Positions 8,512 to 17,516 of a stretch of 64,000 bases of DNA are shown piece by piece. A program made the translations under genes and the position numbers. Within the stretch, counting starts at the first letter, position 1, and every line of letters starts with the position of its first letter. This DNA comes from AP-15 sp963762575 (GTDB lineage: Bacteria; Pseudomonadota; Alphaproteobacteria; ATCC43930; CGMCC-115725). Location: NCBI GenBank assembly GCA_963762575.1, contig CAVXLL010000011.1, positions 434,001-498,000 on the forward strand, given 5' to 3'. The notes under the pieces were generated by a model. It saw nothing but the letters and a program-made list of their open reading frames with translations. It was not told the DNA's origin and did no database searches.

Positions 8512-8717
8512 GTGAGGAAGCTCGCGGCAGTCCGACCGGGGATAGCGGCGCGTTCGGATTCGCTGAGCCGTGGTGGCGCAAAAAGTGATCAAAGCCGTTT
8601 CCGTGCACGGACGGGGGTAATCGGTGCCGATGATAACTTGACGCGCGCCCATTTCGGCGATCAGGTGGTGCATCTCCTCCGGAGGGAAGAAGGAATCGTT
8701 AAAATAGAGCCGCCGTA
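8512..8717 (-). pseudogene. Remnant of an amidohydrolase (ACMSD-like) C-terminus
   Basis: Reading leftward, the minus strand encodes LYFNDSFFPPEEMHHLIAEM then GARQVIIGTDYPRP, the strand-8 region of metal-dependent amidohydrolases (typical form: FD..VF.PE.L..L....G..RV..GTDYP). After this the family ending continues only in other frames: GNGFDHFL in one, then LSESERAAIPGRTAASFL in the third, matching the usual LS..ERAAILGG.AA.LL tail. At least two frameshifts and no N-terminal part make it a gene fossil. It fills the space between the COQ10-like gene and the glycan locus. Confidence 0.55.
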
Positions 8718-8754
8718 AGATGTTGAACGTCAGCGGCCGGCTTGCAAACGGACA

Positions 8755-10740
8755 TTGCTGAATTTGAAACCAAACCTCCGATCGTCCACCTTCCGCCCAG
8801 ACATTGAAGGCCTGCGAGCGCTCGCGATACTGGTTGTCGTTGCCTTCCACTGCGGAATTCCTGGAATTCCCGGAGGATTCATCGGCGTGGATGTTTTTTT
8901 TGTTTTGTCGGGCTACCTGATTACGGGACAGCTGGTCGCTGAATTTGAAAGGACTACAAAAATAAGCCTATTACAATTCTACGCGCGCCGCATTCGCCGG
9001 CTGCTGCCGGCCTCCACACTGACCCTGATCATCACTCTGATGGTCTGCGCGCTTATCATGGCTCCTCAAGAATTGACCTTCGCCGCGCGCGCCGCCCGCG
9101 CGACCACCCTCTACATGAGCAACGTTTTTTTCTCGATCAATGCAGCAGATTATTTTGCACCGGACGTAAAGTCCAATCCGATGCTGCATACCTGGTCGTT
9201 GGCGGTCGAGGAACAATTCTATTTGTTCTGGCCGCTGTTGATCATGTTTAGTTTGCAGTGGATGCAATCGAGGAAGGTGTTGCTGGCGGTGCTGTACGGC
9301 CTGGCAGCGGGCTCTCTGGGCGCATCGGCATATTTCACCGCCCATGCCAGCACATTCGCCTTCTACCAATTGCCGACGAGAGCCTGGGAGTTTGCGATAG
9401 GGGGACTGGCGGTTCTGCTCCCTTGGAGCACCATGAGGTTGCCCCCGAGCTGTTGGATGGCTTTGGGATGGCTCGGCTTTCTGACAATCTTGGGTTCGGC
9501 GGGTTCCATTCTTGGCGGCGGAGATTTTCCTGGCTGGATTGCCCTGGTTCCGGTGCTGGGAACCGCCGTCGCCTTGGCCGCGGGTGCCGCGCAGCCAGAT
9601 CGCGGGGTGGGCGTCGTGCTCAACACCCGGCCATTGCAGGCTGTCGGCGCATTGTCTTACTCGTGGTACCTTTGGCACTGGCCGTTCCTAGTTTTGGCGA
9701 TAGCGCTTTTCCCCAACATTTCCGTTATTGGTAAGATTGCCGCTGCCGCTGCTGCTCTGTTGATTGCCGCGGTCACGCACCGTTTCTTCGAAAATCCAAT
9801 CCGGTTTAATCCTTATCTGACGCGGCGCCCTAGCTTTGCGATCTATCTTGCTGCCGGCATGACGTTGTGTTCATTGAGCGCCGCCGCTCTATCCATGCGG
9901 TTCGCCGACTATCTGGCGGATATGCCCGAGACGAGGGCGATCACCACGGCAGTTTCCGACTATGGCAGCATGCCGAGAGAGCGATGCATGAGCTTTGGCG
10001 CGACCGGAGATGTCAAGACCTGCACCTTTGGCGACAAATCCTCGTATATCCATGTCGTCCTTTACGGCGACTCCCACGCGGCGCAGTGGTTTGATCCGTT
10101 GCTCCGGATGTCGGCGGCTCACGGGTGGAAGCTGACGACCGCACTGAAATCCGGTTGTCCTGCAGCGGACATCATGACCCCCGGTACCGGCTCTGGATTT
10201 GCGAATGCCTGCGCTCGCTGGCGCGCTGCCGCCATTGAACAAATCGTATCACTGCACCCCGATATCGTGTTCATCGGGAATGCAAGCTCTTACATCAGGC
10301 GCGAGGACCAGGAAGTGAAGCGGCCCGGAGTTTCCCTCGCTGATTGGCAGAATGGGACCAGGCGGACCTTGGAGTCTCTGACGGCGGCGGGCCTTCAGGT
10401 CGTCGTCGTGCGCGATAATCCGCTTTCCACCTTTGATATTCCGACCTGTCTCGCGCGATCCATTCGCCACTCGTGGTATCCGGGAGGGTCTTGCGCGATG
10501 GAAAGGTCCAAGGTACTCGATCCGGCAATCTTCGAAGCAGAGAAATTGGGAGCCCGCGATCTGGAAAATGTTCACTTCATCGATTTGACCGATCAGGTTT
10601 GCCAAAAGGATGTTTGCTGGTCGGTGCACGACGGCCAAGTGATGTATCGAGATAGCAACCATTTCACGGCCGAATTCGCCGACCACCTGATGCCATTATT
10701 GGAAGCGAACTTGCTGTCGATTTTGGGCGAAGCCAGGTAA
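8755..10740 (+). CDS. Acyltransferase 3 family protein with C-terminal SGNH domain (OafA/YrhL-like)
   Basis: 661 aa from a TTG start; start uncertain but RPDIEGLRALAILVVVAFH, the conserved opening of the family, begins 14 residues in. Residues about 10-345 form the ten-helix acyltransferase-3 membrane domain with HTWSLAVEEQFYLFWP; the remainder is an SGNH hydrolase-like domain facing the periplasm, with the nucleophile in LYGDSHAAQW and the DxxH-type block as YRDSNHFT. Such proteins O-acetylate O-antigen, exopolysaccharide or peptidoglycan. First gene of the surface-glycan locus. Codon use and AT-rich patches here differ from the pdh block. Confidence 0.88.
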   Translation: MLNLKPNLRSSTFRPDIEGLRALAILVVVAFHCGIPGIPGGFIGVDVFFVLSGYLITGQLVAEFERTTKISLLQFYARRIRRLLPASTLTLIITLMVCALIMAPQELTFAARAARATTLYMSNVFFSINAADYFAPDVKSNPMLHTWSLAVEEQFYLFWPLLIMFSLQWMQSRKVLLAVLYGLAAGSLGASAYFTAHASTFAFYQLPTRAWEFAIGGLAVLLPWSTMRLPPSCWMALGWLGFLTILGSAGSILGGGDFPGWIALVPVLGTAVALAAGAAQPDRGVGVVLNTRPLQAVGALSYSWYLWHWPFLVLAIALFPNISVIGKIAAAAAALLIAAVTHRFFENPIRFNPYLTRRPSFAIYLAAGMTLCSLSAAALSMRFADYLADMPETRAITTAVSDYGSMPRERCMSFGATGDVKTCTFGDKSSYIHVVLYGDSHAAQWFDPLLRMSAAHGWKLTTALKSGCPAADIMTPGTGSGFANACARWRAAAIEQIVSLHPDIVFIGNASSYIRREDQEVKRPGVSLADWQNGTRRTLESLTAAGLQVVVVRDNPLSTFDIPTCLARSIRHSWYPGGSCAMERSKVLDPAIFEAEKLGARDLENVHFIDLTDQVCQKDVCWSVHDGQVMYRDSNHFTAEFADHLMPLLEANLLSILGEAR

Positions 10741-10767
10741 CTCGGCCATCACTCGAGTTGCGCCCCA

Positions 10768-11757
10768 TCACCGAGGCCGGCTCCGATCGGACCAGGATGT
10801 TCTGCGCCGCCACAGGCGCCCGCCCTCGGCAACCTGCCAGGCCCCGAGCGCGGGGAGTCCGATCACGAGGTCTCGGGCCCGCTTCAGCAGCGAGATGGCG
10901 AGCGCCATCTCCGGTGTCAGCCCGAATACAGCGCCGATTAGCACATACGCCCCTTCCTGGACGCCAACGGCGTTGGGGACCGCAAAGGCGACGGTCCGGA
11001 TGGCATAGAGCAAGCTCTCTATGACCAGCACAGTCGAAAAGCCGAGCGGGGCTCCGGCAAAACGCAGCGCGATCCAGACCTCGACGGCGCTGAGCATCCA
11101 GCATGCGAGGTGCAGAGCAAATCCACCCCACAAGCCCGCAGTGCGCAGATACGTCTCGGCCAGCGCCGCGTGGACGGCGGCCATCCCTGAAGCGGTCCGC
11201 TCGGCCCAGCCCCGTCCCAGCATTCGCGCGAATCGATCAAAGAAGGCGAAACCGTGCCGCTGGACTATGACAAAGGCGATCGCGAAGAAACCGGTTGCGG
11301 CAAGGCCGAACGTTACCGGTAGCGTGACTGGCGCACCGGGCCGAAGATCAACCAGCAAAATCAAACCGATGGCCATAAAGGCCAGCTTGGCGAGAAATTC
11401 GAGGGTCAGGTCGACCATGGTGGTCGCCGCGGCGACGGATCCCGGCACACCGACGAGCGCCACGGCGCGGGCCCCCAGAACGCAACCCCCTATTTGAGAC
11501 ACCGGCAGCACTTCGGACCCGGCGTCGCGGATCAAGCGCCCCCATATAAATGCCCGAACCCGCGCCCCGGGAACGAGCAGCCGCCAGGCGATTCCTTCTA
11601 GCGAGATCACCCCGAGATGGATCGCGCAGATCGCCGAAAAGCCACCCCAACCGATCGCGCGCAGCGATCGAATCACGGCGCCAGCCCCGAAATACCCAAC
11701 GAGTGCCCCGATCACCGCGAGCCCGGCGATCGCAGTGATGATCGGAATCACCTTCAT
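10768..11757 (-). CDS. HpnL-like membrane protein (lysylphosphatidylglycerol synthase TM-domain family)
   Basis: 329 aa with about eight hydrophobic segments (first at 5-25, others near 40-55, 120-145, 150-170, 225-250, 285-305). The central VGVPGSVAAATTMVDLTLEF and PNAVGVQEGAYVLIGAVFGL match the HpnL / UPF0104 branch of the LPG-synthase membrane family, found beside hopanoid and glycolipid genes. Function unproven; a lipid flippase or transporter role has been proposed for related domains. It converges on the acyltransferase gene (27 bases apart). No hopanoid cyclase genes are visible in the window. Confidence 0.75.
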   Translation of the reverse strand: MKVIPIITAIAGLAVIGALVGYFGAGAVIRSLRAIGWGGFSAICAIHLGVISLEGIAWRLLVPGARVRAFIWGRLIRDAGSEVLPVSQIGGCVLGARAVALVGVPGSVAAATTMVDLTLEFLAKLAFMAIGLILLVDLRPGAPVTLPVTFGLAATGFFAIAFVIVQRHGFAFFDRFARMLGRGWAERTASGMAAVHAALAETYLRTAGLWGGFALHLACWMLSAVEVWIALRFAGAPLGFSTVLVIESLLYAIRTVAFAVPNAVGVQEGAYVLIGAVFGLTPEMALAISLLKRARDLVIGLPALGAWQVAEGGRLWRRRTSWSDRSRPR

Positions 11758-12072
11758 TAAATCGCGACAGAGCAGACGGCGGAAGCCGCGGCCGGGACCG
11801 GATTGCTTGCAAAACTGTGCACGGGTGCTGCGGCCGGGCGAGGCTCTGGTTCACACCTTCGCATCTAAGTTCGCCCCTCTGCGCTGATCAACCAGCTTCT
11901 GCATAACGCCTCGGCGCGACGACTTCTTGCGTATTTGACCGTGAATGGAAGCAGGAATGCAAGGTTCCCTGTTTTTTACAACAATTGCTACTTTTCTGCA
12001 GTATGGGGGCTGATCGAGCTCAATGTTTCCTAAATCCCTCGCTTACGTTTCGCCTTTATCAGAGCATCTATT
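11758..12072. other. Intergenic region, divergent promoters expected
   Basis: About 315 bases between two divergently transcribed genes. It contains T-rich and A-rich patches from about 11930 onward (for example around 11970-12000 and 12060-12080), lower in GC than the rest. No RNA gene, repeat or protein was recognised. It probably holds the promoters of both neighbours, but no clear -35/-10 pair stands out. Confidence 0.4.
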
Positions 12073-13731
12073 TTGACTTCTTTTTGCCGCTCTACGCGTT
12101 TATATTCCCCTATTAACCTTGTTTTGACGGGCTGGGGGTCCGAAATCTTGCCTGCGCTATTCTGGTCACAGCGGAGCAAGCGGCGTTCAGACCCGCTTCA
12201 TCCGATCGATGCCGTCGGGGACACGCGGCGCGAGGGGGAGGTCCGTCCCAGAAAATTTAGTCCGTCGCGTCGGGCAGGACTGACGCGGAAGGTTCTTCTG
12301 CTGGAATTTAACGAAATTTGCCCGCCGCTCCTGAAGAGGTGGATGGACCAGGGGAAGCTTCCAAATTTTTCTACTCTCTACAATTCCTCACAAGTGTTTA
12401 CCAGCATAGCTGATGTTTCTGAACCCGACTATCTCGAACCGTGGATTCAATGGTATTCGATCCATACGGGGCTGCCCTATCATGAGCATAGGGTTTTTTA
12501 CCTGACGGACGGTCCCAAAGCCGATCATTCCGACATCTGGCGCCGTCTCAACGGCCTCGGCAAGTCGGTGATGAATTGCGGCAGCATGAATGCCGGAGCC
12601 CTGGCCGGCGCCGGCGTGTTCTATCTTCCTGATCCATGGTGCAACAACCAGCCCGCCTGGCCGACCGAAATCGAGGTATTCAAAACGGTAATGGCCAAAT
12701 TGGTCCAGGAGAGCACGAGGGGCGTTGCACTGGGCGTAAACGAGTGGCTGTCCTTCGTCACATTCTTGCTTCGCCACGGTCTCGCGGCTGACACGGTCCG
12801 AGCGATATTGGCGCAGCTCGGCAGTGAGCGGCTATCGCAGCCCGACGTCAAGTGGCGGCGGGTAGCGCTCGCGGACCGCCTGCAGTTCGATTTGTTCCGT
12901 CACTACTATCGCCGGATGCATCCCGATTTTGCGACGTTCTTCATCAATAGCACCGCGCATCTGCAACACGCATATTGGCGTCACATGGACCCCGACGCGT
13001 TTGCGCTGAAGCCGGCGACCGACGAGATCGAGAGCTATGGCGACGCGGTTCTGTTCGGATATCGTTCGATGGATGCCTTGCTCCGGCGGGTCTTCGCGCT
13101 GGCGGAGGCGGACACGACCATCATCCTGTGCTCGGCGCTGAGCCAGCAGCCTTTTTTAAATCGCGAGGGGAGGGGTGGACAGCATTTTTATCGGTTGCGC
13201 GATGTCCCGCGTTTTCTTGAATTGCTCGATATCGCGCCTCGCGCGGTCGAGCCGGTGATGACCCATCAATATCTTTTCCGTTTCGCAGATCGTGCCGCGG
13301 CTGAGAAAGCGCTTGCCGTTCTCACACAATTAAAGTTTGGGGAGCAATCAGTCTTCGCAGCACGACTTTCCGGCACCAATATGCATTTCGGCTGCCAAAT
13401 ATACGACAAGCTCGAGGGCAATGGGGAGATCAGTGGAGTGCCCGGACGCAGCCAGCGGCTTTACTTTTTCGACCTGCTTTATGCGATCGATGCCGTCAAG
13501 AGTGCGCGGCATCATCCGGAAGGCGTCCTGTGGGTGCAAACCGGTGAACACGCAATACACACCGAGCCGGAGTCAATACTCGATATCGCCCCAACGATCT
13601 ACGATTTGATGGGGCTTCGCAGCGCGGTTGGCGATGACGCCGTCCGCGGCGTCAGCCTCGTTTCGCGCTTCCGCTCCGGTGCGCAGGCCGAGAGCCGGGA
13701 TGTCGCGAGAAAATCCGCGAGCGCGGCTTAA
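12073..13731 (+). CDS. Alkaline-phosphatase-superfamily-like protein (type I phosphodiesterase/sulfatase fold)
   Basis: Open frame of 552 codons from a TTG; family-like sequence starts around residue 72 (KVLLLEFNEICPPLL, GKLPNF), so the first 70 residues are probably not translated and the real start is unresolved. SEPDYLEPWIQWYSIHTGLPYHEH corresponds to the nucleophile/TG..P..H region of phosphodiesterase-like AlkP proteins; PESILDIAPTIYDLMGL is the typical C-terminal DiaPT..L.G motif. Likely cleaves or transfers a phospho- or sulfo-group on a glycan or lipid. In the same locus as an acyltransferase and methyltransferases. Substrate unknown. Confidence 0.65.
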   Translation: MTSFCRSTRLYSPINLVLTGWGSEILPALFWSQRSKRRSDPLHPIDAVGDTRREGEVRPRKFSPSRRAGLTRKVLLLEFNEICPPLLKRWMDQGKLPNFSTLYNSSQVFTSIADVSEPDYLEPWIQWYSIHTGLPYHEHRVFYLTDGPKADHSDIWRRLNGLGKSVMNCGSMNAGALAGAGVFYLPDPWCNNQPAWPTEIEVFKTVMAKLVQESTRGVALGVNEWLSFVTFLLRHGLAADTVRAILAQLGSERLSQPDVKWRRVALADRLQFDLFRHYYRRMHPDFATFFINSTAHLQHAYWRHMDPDAFALKPATDEIESYGDAVLFGYRSMDALLRRVFALAEADTTIILCSALSQQPFLNREGRGGQHFYRLRDVPRFLELLDIAPRAVEPVMTHQYLFRFADRAAAEKALAVLTQLKFGEQSVFAARLSGTNMHFGCQIYDKLEGNGEISGVPGRSQRLYFFDLLYAIDAVKSARHHPEGVLWVQTGEHAIHTEPESILDIAPTIYDLMGLRSAVGDDAVRGVSLVSRFRSGAQAESRDVARKSASAA

Positions 13732-14840
13732 TTGGTGGAACGTCGGCCGGTAGAAATTCGAATGCTTATCTGACGTCGCCACGAGCGGCCAGCCGCGAGC
13801 ACGCCCTCGGGTAGTGACATGCGGACTTGATCAATCCTCTCGCCGAGCCAGTCGCGCACCGTGTGGCCGCGAAAGATCGACACATCAAGACGACAACGCG
13901 TGGTCGGCACAATTTGCCCGCCGAATTTCCGCAAGAACAGGTGGGCGCCGCCGAGGCTATATTTGGTCAGGCCTTCCCTGTAGCCCCACTCGATCGCCCG
14001 CCAATGCAGCAAGTCGTTGGGCCGCAGGTGGAGCGCACTCTGCAAGGAGCTATTGGCAGCGTACTCCATTACGCCGCCCGGAAAAAAGCGGATTACTACG
14101 CCGGCGATGATTCTGCCTTCATGGCGTGCTAGTAATAGTAACCTATTTTCGGTTAGTTTAAAGTTTTCATGAAATTCTTCTTCTGACGGGATTGGCAGCT
14201 TCTTGCGACAGCACCAGTCGACACAGATTTTATAGTAAGCAGAAATCTCGTCCGCACTCTTCGCCGGCGCGACCGACACTCCGTATTTGATCGCCTTTTT
14301 TATGTTTATCCGCTTATTAGCCGAAAATTTACGAAAAAGCGCATCCGGGCCCAGCAAAAGCTCAAGCATCACGACGCCTTCGTATGGTCTTCGCCGGAAC
14401 CGAGGCTCCACGAGGGCCTCGATATCCGACCAGACGAACAGATCCACCAATTTCGCGGACGCCGCCTCCACGACAAGGCCGGCGACCAAATTTGCCATCG
14501 CACGGGAGTGATCGGCGTGCCGAGAGAATGCAATTTGCGGGCGGACGGCGAGGCCCGATTGGACGCGATAGCCGTCGTGGATCCCTGTTAAAATTCCGGT
14601 GACCTGCTCGTCCATAAGGCTGAGAACGGCAAACCCATTCGTCTTGCGCAGCATTGGCTCCAAAAAGAACTCGGGCGAGGTGTAATGCGTCGGAAAATCG
14701 CAATCGGAAAGGCAGTTCCGCCACTGTGCTTCAATCGGGCCGCTCGGGCGGCAATGCAGAATCCGGAACAATTCGCTGCCCTGGCTCAGCACGGCCGGCG
14801 CTTGCGCGACCCGATCGGCGGACGCGGCGGCGGCCGTCAT
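13728..14840 (-). CDS. GNAT/FemAB-like acyltransferase (Acetyltransf_6 type)
   Basis: 370 aa. The ATG overlaps the stop of the upstream gene (ATGA at 14837-14840), so the two are translationally coupled. Central region LFRKFSANKRINIKKAIKYGV and the later YSLGGAHLFLRKFGG match the FemAB/CelD-like acyltransferases that act on cell-envelope or polysaccharide substrates. No signal peptide or membrane helix. Converges on the phosphatase-like gene with a 4-base overlap. Probably uses an acyl-CoA or aminoacyl-tRNA donor to modify a surface glycan; acceptor unknown. Confidence 0.7.
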   Translation of the reverse strand: MTAAAASADRVAQAPAVLSQGSELFRILHCRPSGPIEAQWRNCLSDCDFPTHYTSPEFFLEPMLRKTNGFAVLSLMDEQVTGILTGIHDGYRVQSGLAVRPQIAFSRHADHSRAMANLVAGLVVEAASAKLVDLFVWSDIEALVEPRFRRRPYEGVVMLELLLGPDALFRKFSANKRINIKKAIKYGVSVAPAKSADEISAYYKICVDWCCRKKLPIPSEEEFHENFKLTENRLLLLARHEGRIIAGVVIRFFPGGVMEYAANSSLQSALHLRPNDLLHWRAIEWGYREGLTKYSLGGAHLFLRKFGGQIVPTTRCRLDVSIFRGHTVRDWLGERIDQVRMSLPEGVLAAGRSWRRQISIRISTGRRSTN

Positions 14841-16591
14841 TGCCGAACCGACTGAGGGCGCGCTCGCTTTGACATCCTGCTCGCCGCCCCGTCATTGGTT
14901 ATCCGCGGGGTGGTCGATCCGCGAATATTCGCGGATCGCCGCGGGAGACGACGAGAAATTATAGCGCCGGCGATGCAAACACCAGACACGACGGCTCGCT
15001 TCAGCCCAGCCGTCCCCCGCCACGCTTGAAGCACAATATAATGCGCCAGCACCAAAATGAGGTTTTTCGCGTTGATCGGGAACCAGGTCACCTTGACGTA
15101 ATCAACGCTCCCCGTTGCGAAAAAGGATTTGTAATCCAACGCCATACCGCCAAAGTCGAAGACGCGAAATTTGCGTCCTGCGAACAGCCGCTCAATAACG
15201 AGGAATAGCAGCACGGTCCCGGGCGAAAATTTCGCAAAGCCGGGATCATGGCCAAGCACGGCATAGATAACGGTGTCCAATTCTATCTTGCAGAAGGCAT
15301 AGGCGACTGGCTCGTTGTCGTGCATCAACAGGAAGCCGCACACCCGGCCGTCTTCAGCCTCCGCGATAAGTCTAGCTTTGAACTCGTTATCTTCGGGTAA
15401 CGAACACCCGATCTTTCGTTGATAGGTCAGCAGGGAGACGGCGATGGCGTGTCGCCGAAACTCGATCATTTCTTCGGGAGTCGTGTAGCAGCGAAAGTCG
15501 ATTTGACCCCTTGAATGCTCAGCAAAACGCCGCACCTTCCGCTTCAGGGTGTTCCGAGTTTTTCCCGAAAATTTGCCGAGATACAGCTCGAACGAACCAC
15601 CTGACAGATCGATGAAGAATCGTTTGTCGCGATAGGATGCGTACTGTATTGCGTGGCCATCAAAAGATAACGTATGGGAAATCGTGCCGTCATCGCGCCT
15701 TTGCCGGTGAGTGACCGGGGTCAGTACGGGTGGCCGGCTCACGGCAGTGTCGATCAGCGGACTGCTTGCATTGGAGAGCGAAGCGAACGCCCACCTAGCG
15801 ACCACCCACGGCCCGAACTGAAAGGTCAGCAGTTCGGTCGTCTCTCTCCACGGTGCTGAGAGCCCTTGAAACACGACGTATGGCATGAATGAATTGCCGG
15901 TCTCGTCAAACGTTTCACCGCACTTGACCTGCCTCAGCCAAGCCGCGTTGGTCAGAACATCGAGCCAGATCGGGTTCAGGTAAATGATCGTTACTGAGAT
16001 CCCCCGCGCCGCTAGACGAGACAGCTTTTTCAGCGCCGGTGCCAGCACCAACCCGGTACAAGGATTGAAAATGTAGACGAGGAGGTAGTCCGAGATGCCC
16101 AACTCATACTCAAACTCGTCAATTCCTTTGCAGACGACCGAGATCTTCGAAGACGTTTCGCGATGCGCCAAGTATCTGTTGACGTTGTCGATGGCGATTT
16201 CACAGAGAGCTGGTGAGATTTCGACACCGATAATCGAGCGGAACGGATAATGGGATGCGAGAAGCAGCGTCCTTCCTTTGCCGGAGCCGAAATCGATAAA
16301 CACCGTGTTGCGGTAGTCGACGGCGAGCTTGGAGAGCACCGAATGGAAAAAGCCAACCGGGGTCGCCTCATACCGAACGGAATTCTCGGGGGACAGGCCC
16401 AGCTCTTGAACCGTCACTCGTCCCATCGTTTGGACGCCGGCGCGGCGATCGAACAGCGCGTGCCGGCGCTGAAGGTGGCTCGTGATTAGTGAACGAAACG
16501 GGTGGACCGCATTCTTGGCTACGATCCATACCAACAGACGGAGGCTCTTTGCCTGACACATGACGCGGACTAATTGGTGCATCCGAGACAA
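14837..16591 (-). CDS. Fusion protein: class I SAM methyltransferase plus FemAB/GNAT acyltransferase
   Basis: 584 aa. Residues about 50-235 form a Rossmann methyltransferase: motif I VFIDFGSGKGRTLLLA, acidic loop IIGVEISPALCEIA, and DYLLVYIFNPCTG in the motif IV position. Residues about 300-545 form a CelD/FemAB-like acyltransferase with GKTRNTLKRKVRRFAEHSRG, SRxGxx-like linker and KFSPGTVLLFLVIERLF, then FDFGGMALDYKSFFA. The acyltransferase half resembles the next gene downstream, and the methyltransferase half resembles the separate gene at 16814-17485. This suggests the locus was built by domain duplication and fusion. Both halves look catalytically complete. A two-step glycan or lipid modification is inferred. 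Confidence 0.72.
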   Translation of the reverse strand: MSRMHQLVRVMCQAKSLRLLVWIVAKNAVHPFRSLITSHLQRRHALFDRRAGVQTMGRVTVQELGLSPENSVRYEATPVGFFHSVLSKLAVDYRNTVFIDFGSGKGRTLLLASHYPFRSIIGVEISPALCEIAIDNVNRYLAHRETSSKISVVCKGIDEFEYELGISDYLLVYIFNPCTGLVLAPALKKLSRLAARGISVTIIYLNPIWLDVLTNAAWLRQVKCGETFDETGNSFMPYVVFQGLSAPWRETTELLTFQFGPWVVARWAFASLSNASSPLIDTAVSRPPVLTPVTHRQRRDDGTISHTLSFDGHAIQYASYRDKRFFIDLSGGSFELYLGKFSGKTRNTLKRKVRRFAEHSRGQIDFRCYTTPEEMIEFRRHAIAVSLLTYQRKIGCSLPEDNEFKARLIAEAEDGRVCGFLLMHDNEPVAYAFCKIELDTVIYAVLGHDPGFAKFSPGTVLLFLVIERLFAGRKFRVFDFGGMALDYKSFFATGSVDYVKVTWFPINAKNLILVLAHYIVLQAWRGTAGLKRAVVSGVCIAGAIISRRLPRRSANIRGSTTPRITNDGAASRMSKRARPQSVRQ

Positions 16592-16813
16592 CCCAAGAAA
16601 GTCTATTGGGAACGGGGAAGCGTAGCTAAGATTTGCAACGCCGGATTATGGTAAATGTAACCTGCACACCAGCTACGTTCAACTGTTAACATAAAAGGCG
16701 GGGGAAAACTCATGGAATTGCGTTGACAACATCGACTACCGTCGATGTCCGGCTGCGCTCCAGAAGGGCTGCCGGCGTGAGAGGCGCCAGCGGTTAAAAC
16801 GGAGATCGAAGGC

Positions 16814-17485
16814 ATGCAAAATTCGATCGCGGCGCGGTTCGCGTGGTGGGTCAAGCGGGGCTCGGGAATAGCCTTTGATTTATTTCATAATGTCGACACT
16901 GGGAGTGGTTGGCCGGCTCAGTCCCGCGACATAGTCAGTCCGAACCGCGACAAAGCCGTTCCCTATGATCCCGCGCCTTGGCGGACGCTGCGCCGATCGC
17001 TGAGGCTTGGGTCTCTTCGAGCCACCGGATTTACCTTCATTGATGTTGGTTGCGGGAAAGGCAAGGTGCTGCTGTCTGCTCTCGCCCTTTCCTTCGACCG
17101 TATCGTCGGTGTCGAATTTTCGCCCATACTTTGCCGGATTGCGGACAACAACCTCGCGAATGCCCGGTTGATTCGGCGAAGATGCTTTGCGGTACAAGTC
17201 AGTTGCTGTGATGCAGTCGACTACCCGATACCGAATGAGCCTACTATTTTTTTCTTTCATAATCCATTCACCTACGAGGTTATGGAGATCGTGCTTGGCA
17301 ATATCATCAGCGCCCACTTGCGAACGCCCGGCCCGCGGTACCTGATTTTTTGTGCAGCTTCCTCGAGCATTGCAAAAATTAAAGAATTCTTAAAGCAAAG
17401 AGGCAGCGGTTGTGCTCAGCTGCTCGTCTCGAGCAAGTTGGGGAGAAGAAGCATCTACATCTTTGAGCTGCTCCGTTACCAATAG
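16814..17485 (+). CDS. Class I SAM-dependent methyltransferase
   Basis: 223 aa, ATG at 16814 with GGAG about ten bases before. Motif I FIDVGCGKGKVLLSALAL, acidic loop VGVEFSPILCRIADNNL, then IFFFHNPFTYEVM, the same arrangement as the methyltransferase half of the divergent fusion gene. Divergently transcribed from that fusion with a 222-base gap. Likely modifies a small molecule or a glycan; no evidence for DNA or RNA as substrate. Lower GC than neighbouring core genes. Confidence 0.75.
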   Translation: MQNSIAARFAWWVKRGSGIAFDLFHNVDTGSGWPAQSRDIVSPNRDKAVPYDPAPWRTLRRSLRLGSLRATGFTFIDVGCGKGKVLLSALALSFDRIVGVEFSPILCRIADNNLANARLIRRRCFAVQVSCCDAVDYPIPNEPTIFFFHNPFTYEVMEIVLGNIISAHLRTPGPRYLIFCAASSSIAKIKEFLKQRGSGCAQLLVSSKLGRRSIYIFELLRYQ

Positions 17486-17516
17486 ATGAGGCAGCGCGCA
17501 GCTAATCGCGCACGCT

